The notes: a model not told the origin generated them from the sequence alone. DNA of 64,000 nt from Achromobacter sp. UMC46 (GCF_014170335.1 NZ_LZZS01000034.1:95123-159122), one strand, 5' to 3'. Counted from the stretch's first letter, positions 27,207-37,247 are shown. Numbers and translations: made by a program.

Positions 27207-27227
27207 TTGTACAACAAAGATGTACAA
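27207..27227. repeat. Perfect inverted repeat TTGTACA-N7-TGTACAA
   Basis: Both 7-base arms are exact. It lies 35 bases after the candidate -10, so it could be an operator or the first stem of a transcript. Confidence 0.7.
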
Positions 27228-27888
27228 AGAGCCATGTGCGGCAAACGAACACCTCTGGCTTGATTCAGTACTGTGCCAACAGCCTTTGCGCCATTGGCCC
27301 TGTCTCATGTATCAGCCGCCGGAATCCGATCCGTTTTTGCGAAAACCCATAACCCAAAACGCCAAAACGCAAATCTCGGTTCCAAGTTGGAAGTCGTGCA
27401 ACAACCCAGCGCGACTTCCACAATCAAAGCAGTCCCTGAAATCAAAGCGGCACCGAAGCCGCCCAGACCATCTTCGCCAAACCGCCAGTCCGGCTTGGCC
27501 AGAAGCACCAAATTTACGCTGCGGCATCCGTCGACCCAACGACGAAGGCCGCGCAGCAACCGCCAGAACCAACCCACTCTGCGCGGCCCCTCAGGCCTAA
27601 AGAGCGCATGCACCGAACATGCACGCCACCTGGCCCGAACTGATGTCGTTTTGGACTGACGACCGACATCAAACAGCGGCATTGAACCGTTACCCGCGCA
27701 CGCAAAAATATGAGAATGCGCAAAGGGACGGCAACACTTATGCGGTAGTGTCATGCATGCCTGTCCGAATCAATCCGGCCGGACATGGCGAACGACCAAG
27801 ATGCGAGGCGCTTTTGTTACGTCCACATCTTGCGCGGCATGAACACCCCGCAGCTTTCTAATAACTAGAACCTAAGAGAACAAACACC

Positions 27889-28170
27889 ATGAATACTCGT
27901 TTCACCACCTCGGACCTGATCCGACGCCCGGCTCACACGACGCTGGACAACACCCCGATCCATATCGGCGACATCGTCTACCTGCAGCCCACCAACGGCC
28001 CCGCCATCCGCGCGACGGTCATTTTCAACGCGCCGATCAACGGCACGACCACCTACACGACTGAAGTCGTGCCTTGCGGCTCGTCCACGCAGAAGGCGCC
28101 CGGCCAGCGCATCCGCTTCCGCCACGAGCACGTGCACCGCATCGAACCCGTGCGCCGCACGACGCACTGA
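27889..28170 (+). CDS. Hypothetical protein, 93 residues
   Basis: This is a basic, Thr/His/Arg-rich protein predicted to be beta-rich (THIHIGDIVYLQ-like stretch, ATVIFNAPINGTTTYTTEVV, HEHVHRIEPVRR). The start ATG has only a weak AAGAGAA ahead of it. It follows the long GC-poor region. No family recognised; the SH3-like pattern is only an impression. Confidence 0.55.
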   Translation: MNTRFTTSDLIRRPAHTTLDNTPIHIGDIVYLQPTNGPAIRATVIFNAPINGTTTYTTEVVPCGSSTQKAPGQRIRFRHEHVHRIEPVRRTTH

Positions 28171-28257
28171 TCCAGGCCACCATCGCCGCGCTTCATGCGC
28201 GGCGATTGCTTTTTGCGCGTGATAAATTCGCAGGCAATCCGTCCAGGCAGCAAAACC

Positions 28258-28950
28258 ATGCAGAACAACCGGCTAGCGATCCGCATCTGGGACCTTCCCA
28301 CCCGCCTCTTCCACTGGGCGCTTGTCGTCTGCATCGTCGGCGCGTTCGTCAGCGTGAAGCTGGGCGGCCTGTACATGGACTGGCACATGCGCTTCGGCTG
28401 TACGGCGCTCGGCTTGATCATCTTCCGGGTACTTTGGGGCATCATCGGCCCGCGCTACGCCCGCTTCAGCCAGTTCGTGCGCGGCCCCGCCGCCGTGGCC
28501 CGCTACCTGAAGGGGGCCGCCGCGCCCGCCGGCCATAACCCGCTGGGCGCGCTGTCGGTGCTGGCCCTGCTGCTGGTCATCGGCTTCCAGGCCACAAGCG
28601 GCTTGTTCACCACTGACGACATCATGACGCAAGGGCCGCTGTTCGGGCATGTCAGCGAAGCCACCGCCGCCCTCATGACGTCTTGGCACAAGCTCAACGA
28701 ATGGGTCATCATCGGCCTGATCGCGCTGCACCTGCTGGCCGTCGCCTGGTATGCGGTGGTGCGCCGCAAGCGCCTGGTGCGCGCCATCGTCACCGGCGAC
28801 GTCGACGCCAAAGACCTGCCGGCCGGCACGCCGCCGGCCCAGGACGGCATTGCGGTCTGGCTGCGCGCGCTGCTGCTGGGTGCCTGCGTGACGGGTCTGG
28901 TGCTGTGGATCCGCTCGCTGGAAGTAGCCGCGGACATGTCTTTTTCCTGA
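28258..28950 (+). CDS. Cytochrome b561-domain membrane protein
   Basis: This 230-residue, four- or five-helix membrane protein has IWDLPTRLFHWALVVCIVGAF at its N-terminus, which is the haem-ligand helix of the Ni/Fe-hydrogenase b-type/cytochrome b561 family. Further histidines lie in YMDWHMRFG, TSWHKLNEWVIIGLIALHLLAV (about residues 140-160). It is likely to accept electrons in the inner membrane and pass them to a periplasmic partner. The convergent cytochrome c' gene next door is suggestive, but the two are on opposite strands. Confidence 0.87.
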   Translation: MQNNRLAIRIWDLPTRLFHWALVVCIVGAFVSVKLGGLYMDWHMRFGCTALGLIIFRVLWGIIGPRYARFSQFVRGPAAVARYLKGAAAPAGHNPLGALSVLALLLVIGFQATSGLFTTDDIMTQGPLFGHVSEATAALMTSWHKLNEWVIIGLIALHLLAVAWYAVVRRKRLVRAIVTGDVDAKDLPAGTPPAQDGIAVWLRALLLGACVTGLVLWIRSLEVAADMSFS

Positions 28951-28977
28951 TCCGTCCGGCAGCCCCGCAAAAAAAAG

Positions 28978-29004
28978 AAAGCCCCTCGAATATCGAGGGG
29001 CTTT
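28978..29004. terminator. Bidirectional terminator between cytochrome genes
   Basis: A 12-bp stem (AAAGCCCCTCGA with TCGAGGGGCTTT) has an ATA loop. A-rich sequence on the left and T residues on the right let it end both convergent genes. Confidence 0.85.
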
Positions 29005-29042
29005 TTCCTTCAGCATGCCGGCCGTCCGCGGACAGCCGCGCC

Positions 29043-29501
29043 TTACTTCTTCTTGCGGTAAGAATCGTGGCAAGCCTTGCAGCTTGCGCCCACGTCGCCG
29101 AAAGCCGCGCGCAGCTTGTCCAGATCGCCGGCGTCGGCTGCGGCCGACAGCTTCACGATATTGCCCTGGAAGGCTTGCTGCTTCTGCTTGAACCCGGCCG
29201 CGTCGCTCCAGACCTCAGGACGGGCGTCGCCGCCTTCCGTACCCGGACCGAAAGCCGCCCACGGCAAGCCGGACAGCGTCTTCAGCACTTCGACGTTGGC
29301 CTTGATCTGGGCGGCGTCGTAAGGCGCCTGGCCCTTGACCACCGGTGCCATACGGCCAAAGTGCGAAGCCATCAGCGTCAAGGCCGACTGGCGGTACTTG
29401 ACCGCGTCTTCCGGCTTGGCGAACTGCGCCGAGGCGGTGGTCGCCAACAGCGGCCCCGCCGTCATACAGGCCAACGCGACAAGCGTGGACAACTTCTTCA
29501 T
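29043..29501 (-). CDS. Cytochrome c' (class II c-type cytochrome)
   Basis: The 152-residue precursor begins with a Sec signal peptide (MKKLSTLVALACMTAGPLLATTASAQ) and ends with the haem-attachment motif CKACH at about residue 141. This C-terminal position is typical of cytochrome c'. The mature part is a four-helix bundle. Members bind nitric oxide or CO and may give resistance to nitrosative stress. GGGAG precedes the ATG at 29501. Confidence 0.9.
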   Translation of the reverse strand: MKKLSTLVALACMTAGPLLATTASAQFAKPEDAVKYRQSALTLMASHFGRMAPVVKGQAPYDAAQIKANVEVLKTLSGLPWAAFGPGTEGGDARPEVWSDAAGFKQKQQAFQGNIVKLSAAADAGDLDKLRAAFGDVGASCKACHDSYRKKK

Positions 29502-29559
29502 TGCAATCTCCCGTAAGGACAACAACAATGCCGCGCGCATTGCGCGCGCGGCATGGCGA

Positions 29560-30954
<1,395 letters not shown>

Positions 30955-31097
30955 CTACGGATGGGAAAACCCGACGATTTTATCATCCGGGGGAATGCAA
31001 CATTGTGGCAAACTGGCGAAGATTCCGGCCAGCGGACGGTTGGGCGCTCGTCCGGCCTGCTATACTTCGGCCGCTTTTCGACTCCGCTTGTGACTCC

Positions 31098-31709
31098 ATG
31101 AAACTGATCGGCTCGCTTACCAGTCCATACGTACGCAAGGTGCGTATCGTCATGGCCGAGAAAAAGCTGGACTACCGGCTTGAACTCGAAAACGTCTGGT
31201 CCGCCGACACGCAGATCCAAACGTACAACCCGCTGGGCAAGGTGCCCTGCCTGGTCATGGAAGACGGCGGCGCGCTGTTTGATTCGCGCGTCATCGTCGA
31301 GTACCTGGACACCTTATCCCCTGTCGCCCGCCTGATTCCGCAGCCGGGCCGCGATCGCGCAGCCGTCAAATGCTGGGAAGCCATCGCTGATGGCCTCCTG
31401 GACGCTTGCGTCGCCATCGTGAAGGAAACCCAGCGTCCCGAGGCGCAACGCAGCCCCGAATGGATCGAGCGCCAGTTCAGCAAGATCCACGCGAGCCTGG
31501 ATGCCATGAACAAGAGCCTGGGCGACAACGCCCACTGCATGGGCATCAACTACAGCCTGGCGGATATCGCCGTGGGCTGTGCGCTGGGCTACCTGGACCT
31601 ACGCTTCGCCTCGCTCGATTGGCGCGTCAACCACCTGAACCTTGCCCGCCTGTACGACAAGTTGGCGCAGCGGCAATCGTTCATCGACACGATGCCCAAG
31701 ACCGCCTGA
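31098..31709 (+). CDS. Glutathione S-transferase family protein
   Basis: This 203-residue protein has an N-terminal thioredoxin-like glutathione-binding domain (LIGSLTSPYVRKVRIVMAEKK; NPLGKVPCLVMEDG with the cis-proline; LFDSRVIVEYLD) and a helical C-terminal domain. SPYVRK places serine in the usual activating position, as in the stress-related GST group of proteobacteria. Start ATG 31098 is chosen as the first to give the canonical beta strand. TATACT at 31061-31066 is a plausible -10, but TTGGGC is only 15 bases away. Confidence 0.87.
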   Translation: MKLIGSLTSPYVRKVRIVMAEKKLDYRLELENVWSADTQIQTYNPLGKVPCLVMEDGGALFDSRVIVEYLDTLSPVARLIPQPGRDRAAVKCWEAIADGLLDACVAIVKETQRPEAQRSPEWIERQFSKIHASLDAMNKSLGDNAHCMGINYSLADIAVGCALGYLDLRFASLDWRVNHLNLARLYDKLAQRQSFIDTMPKTA

Positions 31710-31749
31710 GGGCGGCCCCGGACCGCCCGTCTTGCACGAGCGCCTGAAG

Positions 31750-31771
31750 ACCGGCCGCATATGCGGCCGGT
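31750..31771. terminator. Palindromic hairpin between convergent GST and TauE genes
   Basis: ACCGGCCGCAT is followed directly by its exact reverse complement, giving an 11-bp stem with no loop base, then a short T-rich stretch. Confidence 0.6.
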
Positions 31772-31810
31772 TTGCATTTCAACGTCTGAAAATTCCGTCC
31801 TGCCGGTGCC

Positions 31811-32632
31811 CTATTGCGCGGCGAACGTCTGCCAGGCTTTGAACAGCATGTAGGCGGCCAGCGCGAACAGCAGGCAGGCGAACACCCGCTTCAATGTCTG
31901 CACCGGCAAGCGGTGCGCCATGCGCGCGCCCAGCGGCGCCGTCAGCACGCTGGTGCACACCAGCGCCACCAGCGCCGGCCAATAGATGTAGCCCAGCATG
32001 CCCGGGCGCGACGTCCCTTCGTTCAGCCCGGACACCACATAGCCGACGCTGTTGGCCAACGCGATGGGAAAGCCCAGCGCCGCCGAGGTCGACACCGCAT
32101 TGTGCAGCGCCACGTTGCACCAGACCATGAAAGGCACCGACAGGAATCCGCCGCCCGCGCCGACCAGCCCCGACAGGAAACCGATGCCCGCCCCCGCCGC
32201 GCTGGTGCCCACCACGCCGGGCATCTGGCGCGCCGGCTTGGGCTTCTTGTTGCGCAGCATGCTCCAGCCGGAATAGCCCACGAACAGCGCAAAGAACAGC
32301 GACAGCCATAGTGTGCTGAGCGCCGCGAAGACGGCCCCGCCCGACAGCAGCCCGCCCAGGATGATGCCCGGCGCCATCGCCCACACGATGGGCCATTTGA
32401 TCGTGCCCTTCTGCTGGTGCGCCCTGACGCTGGATACCGATGTAAACAGGATCGACGTCATCGACGTCGCGATTGCGGCGTGCACGACCAGCTCGGGCGG
32501 CATGCCCTGCCAGGCGAACAGCATCGTCAGGAAAGGCACCAGCAGCATCCCGCCGCCGATACCCAGCAAGCCCGCCGCGAAACCCACCACCGCCCCCAGC
32601 ACCAGCAGGCAAATCACCATCGTCACATCCAC
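31811..32632 (-). CDS. Sulfite exporter TauE/SafE family protein
   Basis: This 273-residue membrane protein has about eight hydrophobic segments in two halves. Each half begins with the family's glycine-rich motif (GFAAGLLGIGGGMLLVPFL near residue 17; GFLSGLVGAGGGFLSVPFM near 150). Members export sulfite, sulfonates or small organosulfur acids. The start is GTG 32632 with GGAGA ahead of it; ATG four codons later is possible. The exact substrate is unknown. Confidence 0.87.
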   Translation of the reverse strand: MDVTMVICLLVLGAVVGFAAGLLGIGGGMLLVPFLTMLFAWQGMPPELVVHAAIATSMTSILFTSVSSVRAHQQKGTIKWPIVWAMAPGIILGGLLSGGAVFAALSTLWLSLFFALFVGYSGWSMLRNKKPKPARQMPGVVGTSAAGAGIGFLSGLVGAGGGFLSVPFMVWCNVALHNAVSTSAALGFPIALANSVGYVVSGLNEGTSRPGMLGYIYWPALVALVCTSVLTAPLGARMAHRLPVQTLKRVFACLLFALAAYMLFKAWQTFAAQ

Positions 32633-32677
32633 AACCGTCTCCTCTTTTATTGTTCAGTTTCTTGCTTGTCATGAGAG

Positions 32678-32710
32678 AAGGCCCCGCCGGCATCGCGCCG
32701 GCGGGGCCTT
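32678..32710 (-). terminator. GC-rich hairpin after mnmA
   Basis: A 14-bp stem (AAGGCCCCGCCGGC with GCCGGCGGGGCCTT) closes a 5-nt loop. The T tail is poor, so termination efficiency is uncertain. Confidence 0.6.
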
Positions 32711-32742
32711 GCCCGGGTCCGTTCTTGCCGGACCCGCTTGCA

Positions 32743-34014
32743 TTACAGGATGATCCCGCCGCCCAGGCAAACCTCGCCATCGTAAAGCACGGCCGACTGC
32801 CCGGGCGTGACGGCCCATTGCGGATCGGTGAAATCCAGCGCGAAGGTGCCGCCTTCGGCCTGCTCCAGGCGGCAAGCCGCATCGGCCTGGCGATAGCGCG
32901 TCTTGGCGCCGTAGGCGGCGATGGCGGGCGGATGCCCCGCCACCCAGCTGGCGTCCTGCGCCTGCAGCCGGCCGGACAGCAGCCAGGGATGGTCGTGCCC
33001 CTGCACCACATACAGGATGTTGCGTTCCAGGTCCTTGCGCGCCACATACCAGGCTTCGGCCGTGCCGTCCTCGCGCTGGCGCCCCTTCACGCCGCCCACG
33101 CCCAGGCCCTTGCGCTGGCCCAGCGTGTAGAAGGACAAGCCTTCGTGGCGCCCTACCTTCTGCCCTTCAGGCGTCAGGATCGGCCCGGGCTCAGTGGGCA
33201 GGTAGCGATTCAGGAATTCGCGGAACGGCCGTTCGCCGATGAAGCAGATCCCCGTGGAATCTTTCTTGGCGGCGTTGTGCAGGCCGATCTCGTGCGCAAT
33301 GCGCCGTACTTCGGTCTTGTGGATCTCGCCCAGCGGGAACAGGGTGCGCGACAACTGCGCCTGGTTCAGCCGGTGCAGGAAGTAGCTCTGGTCCTTCGTC
33401 GCGTCCAGCGCCTTGAGCAGCTGGAATTGCATGCCACCGCCCTCGGCCGGCACCTCGCGCACCCGTGCGTAATGGCCGGTGGCGATATGTTCGGCGCCCA
33501 GCGCCATCGCGTGGTCCAGGAAGGCCTTGAACTTGATCTCGGCATTGCACAGCACGTCCGGGTTGGGCGTGCGGCCCGCGGAATACTCGCGCAGGAATTC
33601 CGCGAACACGCGGTCCTTGTATTCGGCGGCGAAGTTGACGAATTCGAAGTCCACGCCGACCAGGTCAGCCACACTGGCCGCGTCCAGCAGATCCTGGCGG
33701 GTGGAGCAGTATTCGGAATCGTCGTCGTCTTCCCAGTTCTTCATGAACAGGCCGACGACGTCATAGCCTTGTTGCTTCAGCAGCCAGGCGGTGACCGAGG
33801 AATCGACCCCGCCCGACATGCCGACCACGACGCGGCCTTTTTTGCCGCCGGGCCGCCCCAAGGCAAAAAACCCCTCGGGGGCGACGCTAGCCGAAGGCGC
33901 GGCAGGGGGGACCTCTTTGCCGCCGGGCCGCCCCAAGGCAAAAGCCGCCCCCTCTGGGGGGCAGCAAGCCGAAGGCGCAGCGTGGGGGGATTCCTTGGTA
34001 AGTATTTGACTCAT
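32743..34014 (-). CDS. mnmA: tRNA-specific 2-thiouridylase MnmA with N-terminal repeat extension
   Basis: MnmA adds sulfur to U34 of tRNA-Lys, -Glu and -Gln. The core from about residue 60 is typical: ATP-binding [21 protein letters not shown], catalytic [12 protein letters not shown] and [12 protein letters not shown] cysteines, [11 protein letters not shown]. Family members start close to the GMSGG loop, here preceded by about 60 residues made of two imperfect repeats that share FALGRPGGK. These are encoded by a 75-bp repeat (33841-33990) inserted in frame between MSQILTK and KGRVVVG. The real start could be an internal one. The gene ends before a GC-rich hairpin and lies 7 nt downstream of the LysR gene. 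Confidence 0.92.
   Translation of the reverse strand: MSQILTKESPHAAPSACCPPEGAAFALGRPGGKEVPPAAPSASVAPEGFFALGRPGGKKGRVVVGMSGGVDSSVTAWLLKQQGYDVVGLFMKNWEDDDDSEYCSTRQDLLDAASVADLVGVDFEFVNFAAEYKDRVFAEFLREYSAGRTPNPDVLCNAEIKFKAFLDHAMALGAEHIATGHYARVREVPAEGGGMQFQLLKALDATKDQSYFLHRLNQAQLSRTLFPLGEIHKTEVRRIAHEIGLHNAAKKDSTGICFIGERPFREFLNRYLPTEPGPILTPEGQKVGRHEGLSFYTLGQRKGLGVGGVKGRQREDGTAEAWYVARKDLERNILYVVQGHDHPWLLSGRLQAQDASWVAGHPPAIAAYGAKTRYRQADAACRLEQAEGGTFALDFTDPQWAVTPGQSAVLYDGEVCLGGGIIL
33841..33990. repeat. 75-bp repeat x2, embedded in the mnmA 5' end
   Basis: The units begin at 33841 and 33916 with the same TTTGCCGCCGGGCCGCCCCA and have the same period, 25 codons. Each contains a GGGGGC-type hairpin and a GCCGAAGGCGC block. 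Related elements appear at 37285-37365 and 59810-59880. Confidence 0.8.
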
Positions 34015-34021
34015 GATGCGG

Positions 34022-34948
34022 CTATTTTAGTTCGGACAGCGCGTCTTCCCGCGGCTGCGGCTCGGCCGCCCGCGACACTTCCATCAGCCAGGCCCGGAAG
34101 GCCTGCAAGGTAGGCAGGTTGGCCTTCTGCTCGGGGTAGCACAGGTAATAGCCCATGCGCGCGCGGATGGGCAACTGGATGGCGACGGCCAGTTTGCCGT
34201 CGCGCAGTTCGTCTTCGATCAGGCAGCGCGGAATCAGCGCCACGCCGAATCCGGCCGCGGCCGCCTGGGACAGCAGCGCGTACTGGTCGAAGCGCGCCCC
34301 TTCGAGGCTGCGCCGCGTGTCGCAGCCAGCCTGCTCGAACCAGTCGCGCCAGCCTTCCAGCGCCGACGTGTGGTGCAGCAGCGGATAGGCCAGCAGGGCC
34401 TCGGGCGACGGACAGCCGCCCGGGATCAGGCGCGGGCTGCACACGGGCACGATCTCGCGACCCACGATGTAGTCCGAGCCGCTGCCGGGCCACAGGCCTT
34501 CACCGAACCGCACGGCGGCGTCAAGTTCGGGCGTCGAAAAATCGTAGCCCTGGCGGTGCGGCAGGAATTCCACGTGGATGTCCGGGCGCAGCCGCATGAA
34601 GGCCGTCAAGCGCGGGATGAGCCAGCGCGCGCCGAAGGTCGGCATACAGGTCAGGTTGAGCGTGCCGCCCTGCCCCTGGTGCGCGATCAGCTCCACGGTG
34701 GCGGCTTCGATCTGGCCCAGGCCCGCCTGGATCTTGGTCAGATAGCCGCGACCGGCTTCGGTCAGGACCAGGCCTTGCCTGATCCGCAGGAATAGCTCGA
34801 CGCCGACAAACTCTTCCAGATGTTTCACCTGTTTACTGACGGCGCCCTGCGTCACGCACAATTCCTGGGCCGCACGCGTGAAGCTGCTATGGCGCGCCGC
34901 GACCTCGAATGCCTGTAGATCCGTTAATGAGGGACAGAAACGTCGCAT
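34022..34948 (-). CDS. LysR-family transcriptional regulator (GcvA-like)
   Basis: This 308-residue regulator has the N-terminal winged helix-turn-helix ([40 protein letters not shown], residues 8-47) followed by an effector-binding domain. The HTH and [21 protein letters not shown] match the GcvA subgroup. It is divergent from the Bug gene at 35204, with a palindrome at 35041-35056 between them, so it most likely controls that gene and itself. Confidence 0.9.
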   Translation of the reverse strand: MRRFCPSLTDLQAFEVAARHSSFTRAAQELCVTQGAVSKQVKHLEEFVGVELFLRIRQGLVLTEAGRGYLTKIQAGLGQIEAATVELIAHQGQGGTLNLTCMPTFGARWLIPRLTAFMRLRPDIHVEFLPHRQGYDFSTPELDAAVRFGEGLWPGSGSDYIVGREIVPVCSPRLIPGGCPSPEALLAYPLLHHTSALEGWRDWFEQAGCDTRRSLEGARFDQYALLSQAAAAGFGVALIPRCLIEDELRDGKLAVAIQLPIRARMGYYLCYPEQKANLPTLQAFRAWLMEVSRAAEPQPREDALSELK

Positions 34949-35040
34949 GTGTCGTCCCCACGAAGCGTGGGGCTCCCGCCCCAGCGGGGCTTGATCGGAG
35001 GATTTCCGCTGCCACCAGCCGGCCGAAAATCAACGGAAAA

Positions 35041-35056
35041 GTTACATGAAAGTAAC
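35041..35056. promoter_or_regulatory. Candidate LysR operator GTTAC-N6-GTAAC
   Basis: This is an exact inverted repeat, with the T-N11-A spacing typical of LysR-type sites, in the 255-base gap between the divergent LysR and Bug genes. Confidence 0.55.
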
Positions 35057-35203
35057 GTCCCAACGATGCTGGCCAAAGAGAGGCATGAAAAAAAGTCATA
35101 GCTTACGGAGAAACTTTCGTTTGCGCAAACCGCCTCGCCAGGAAAGAATCGTCGCGTTTGCGTCTGCCTTTGCGCATCCGCTTTCCATTTATTAGGGGAA
35201 TCC

Positions 35204-36193
35204 ATGCAACGCCGTAACGTAGTACTGGGCCTGTGTGTCGCTGCCGCGACCCTGGCCATGCCGCTGACCTCGGGTATCGCGCACGCTGAAGACGCGTATC
35301 CGAGCAAGCCCATCCGCCTGATCGTCCCCTTCCCGCCCGGCGGCACCACCGACATCGTCGGCCGCCTGTTCGCGGACAAGCTGGGCAAGGAACTGGGCCA
35401 GACCGTCGTGGTGGAAAACCGCGGCGGCGCCGGCGGCTCGATCGGCAGCGCCTTCGTCGCCAGCAGCGCGCCGGACGGCTATGTCCTGGGCATCGCCACC
35501 GTCAGCACCCACGGCATCAACCCGGCCATTTACCCGAACCTGCCGTTCGATGGTGAAAAGGACTTCACGCCGATCTCGAACCTGGCTGCCGTGCCGAACA
35601 TCATGACGATCAACCCGAAGGTGCCGGCCAAGAACATGGCCGACTTCATCAAGCTGGCCAAGAGCCAGCCGGGCAAACTGACGTACGCGTCGGCCGGCAA
35701 CGGCTCGGTCTCCCACATGATGGGCGAACTGTTCAAGATGGCCTCGGGCACCGATCTGATGCACGTGCCTTACCGCGGCGTCGGCCCGGCGCTGAACGAC
35801 GCGCTGGCCGGCCAGGTCGACGTCATGTATGACAACCTGCCCTCCACCCTGCCGCACGTGCAGTCCGGCCGTCTGATCGCCATGGCCGTCGCCTCGCCCA
35901 AGCGCGTCGCCAGCCTGCCCGACGTGCCCACGTTCGCCGAAGCCGGCCTGCCGGCCGTGAACGACGCGTCCTGGTTCGGTCTGGTCGCCCCGGCCAAGCT
36001 GCCGGAACCCATCCTGGCCAAGCTCAACGCCGCCGTGCAGAAGGTCAGCGCCGAAGCCGACGTCAAGGCGCGCCTGGAAGCGCTGGGCGCCGAGCCCGCC
36101 GCCAACAGCTCGGCTGACTTCGCGAAGCAGATCTCGGCGGAAATCGCCAAGAACAAGCGCATCGCCAAAGAAGCCAACGTGAAGATCGACTAA
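35204..36193 (+). CDS. Bug-family tripartite tricarboxylate transporter substrate-binding protein
   Basis: This 329-residue periplasmic protein has a signal peptide to about residue 28 (ending IAHAED) and the Bug/TctC fold: YPSKPIRLIVPFPPGGTTDIVGR, VENRGGAGGSIG, HVPYRGVGPALNDALAGQVD and LPDVPTFAEAGLP. Bug proteins of this family bind small carboxylates such as acetylated or aromatic acids. No TctA/TctB membrane subunits are adjacent. It is divergent from the LysR gene and upstream of the N-formylglutamate amidohydrolase. Confidence 0.92.
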   Translation: MQRRNVVLGLCVAAATLAMPLTSGIAHAEDAYPSKPIRLIVPFPPGGTTDIVGRLFADKLGKELGQTVVVENRGGAGGSIGSAFVASSAPDGYVLGIATVSTHGINPAIYPNLPFDGEKDFTPISNLAAVPNIMTINPKVPAKNMADFIKLAKSQPGKLTYASAGNGSVSHMMGELFKMASGTDLMHVPYRGVGPALNDALAGQVDVMYDNLPSTLPHVQSGRLIAMAVASPKRVASLPDVPTFAEAGLPAVNDASWFGLVAPAKLPEPILAKLNAAVQKVSAEADVKARLEALGAEPAANSSADFAKQISAEIAKNKRIAKEANVKID

Positions 36194-36202
36194 GCGGTCT
36201 TC

Positions 36203-36236
36203 GGCCCCCACTGCGCAAGCTTGCGCGGCGGGGGCC
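36203..36236 (+). terminator. GC-rich double hairpin after the Bug gene
   Basis: GGCCCCC pairs with GGGGGCC around the inner palindrome GCGCAAGCTTGCGC. No T tail, so it may be Rho-assisted or attenuating. Confidence 0.45.
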
Positions 36237-36263
36237 TCCGATTCACGAACGCAATATCCCACT

Positions 36264-37139
36264 ATGCGAATTACCCAACCCCTGTCTTACCGGCTCGACC
36301 TTCCGCAGCAATATCCGGATTCGGAAACCTCGGCCCCGCTTGTGCTGGACTCCCCGCACAGCGGCACCGCCTACCCTCCCGATTTCGCGGCCGCGGTGGA
36401 CTTTGGCGCACTGCGCACTGCCGAGGACACCTGGGTTGACGACCTGTGGGGCGACGCCATGGACATGGGCGTGCCGATGATCGCCGCCGGTTTTCCGCGC
36501 GCCTACATCGACGCCAACCGCGCGCCCGACGAGATCGACGAACTACTGCTGGATGCGGCCTGGCCCGACGCCATCAACGCCTCGCCCAAGGTCAAGCTGG
36601 GCAAGGGCCTGATCTGGCGCATGCTGGACGACGGCACCCCTCTGTACAACCGCAAGCTGACGGTGGAAGAAGTCCGCCACCGCATCAACGCCTGCTGGAA
36701 GCCCTATCACGCCGCGCTGGGCCAGGTGCTGGACGCCGCCCACAAGAAATTCGGCAAGGTCTGGCACATCAACTGCCATTCCATGCCCAGCGTCGCCGGC
36801 GCCTTCGCCACCGACCGCCCCGGCCTGGTCCACCCCGATTTCGTGTTGGGCGACCGCGACGGCAGCACCAGCGATCCGGCCTTCCGCGAATTCATCGCGG
36901 CGTGGCTGCGCGAACGCGGCTACAACGTCACGGTGAACGACCCCTACAAGGGCGTCGAACTGGTGCGCGCCTTCGGCCGCCCCGAAGAAGGCCGCCACAG
37001 CCTGCAGATCGAAATCAACCGCAAGCTGTACATGGATGAAGTCACGCTGCGTCCGACCGAAAACTATGGCCGCCTGAAGGCCGATCTGCGCGACCTCACC
37101 GCCGCGCTGATCAACTGGACTCGCGCGCAGACGGCCTGA
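36264..37139 (+). CDS. N-formylglutamate amidohydrolase family protein
   Basis: This 291-residue protein is of the N-formylglutamate deformylase family (HutG type), which releases formate from N-formylglutamate. LVLDSPHSGTAYPPDF, VDDLWGDAMDMGVPMI, the zinc-binding WHINCHSMPS (about residues 166-175) and NDPYKGVELVRAFGRPEEGRHSLQIEINRKLYM are all visible. No other hut gene is near, so it may hydrolyse a different N-formyl or N-acyl amino acid, possibly one taken up via the preceding Bug protein. Confidence 0.87.
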   Translation: MRITQPLSYRLDLPQQYPDSETSAPLVLDSPHSGTAYPPDFAAAVDFGALRTAEDTWVDDLWGDAMDMGVPMIAAGFPRAYIDANRAPDEIDELLLDAAWPDAINASPKVKLGKGLIWRMLDDGTPLYNRKLTVEEVRHRINACWKPYHAALGQVLDAAHKKFGKVWHINCHSMPSVAGAFATDRPGLVHPDFVLGDRDGSTSDPAFREFIAAWLRERGYNVTVNDPYKGVELVRAFGRPEEGRHSLQIEINRKLYMDEVTLRPTENYGRLKADLRDLTAALINWTRAQTA

Positions 37140-37147
37140 CGCCGGAC

Positions 37148-37247
37148 GTTTGCGTGCAGGTGCCGGCCAGCGGCGTGGTAAGACTGGCCGGAGCAAGTGG
37201 GGGTGCAAACCCCGAGCCCCATGGTTCGCCATGGGGCTTTTTTTTTT
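37148..37247 (+). ncRNA. Candidate structured RNA ending in a strong terminator
   Basis: Between the amidohydrolase and pntAA lie a long-range pairing (GTTTGC 37148-37153 with GCAAAC 37205-37210), an inner hairpin (CCGGCCAG 37163-37170 with CTGGCCGG 37184-37191) and an alternative hairpin (GGGG 37200-37203 with CCCC 37210-37213). A terminator follows, with a 10-bp stem, TTCG loop and ten T (37215-37247). It may be a 3' UTR or a leader element. It matches no riboswitch class I can name. Confidence 0.45.
37215..37247 (+). terminator. Intrinsic terminator
   Basis: AGCCCCATGG and CCATGGGGCT flank a TTCG loop and are followed by ten T. It lies 160 nt upstream of pntAA. Confidence 0.9.

Larger units (their letters stand above)
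27107..27888. other. Long gene-poor region with a promoter and inverted repeat
   Basis: These 782 bases have clearly lower GC than the flanks. At the left end are a candidate promoter (TTGCAA 27144-27149, 17 bases, TAATAT 27167-27172) and a perfect inverted repeat TTGTACA-N7-TGTACAA (27207-27227). Open frames inside have atypical, Lys/Pro/Ser-rich composition and no ribosome-binding sites, so I do not call a gene. It may be a long leader of the 93-residue gene or hold a non-coding RNA. Confidence 0.5.

Noticed and set aside
27220..27754. Several 80-150-codon frames on both strands in the low-GC region
   Set aside because: They overlap one another, lack ribosome-binding sites, and have composition unlike the surrounding genes.
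33841..33990. A CRISPR array in the mnmA 5' region
   Set aside because: There are only two units, adjacent without unique spacers, and no cas genes nearby.
37148..37213. A cobalamin or other known riboswitch before pntAA
   Set aside because: GGGGTGCAAACC resembles a piece of the B12-box, but the remaining conserved blocks are missing, and no vitamin B12 gene is near.
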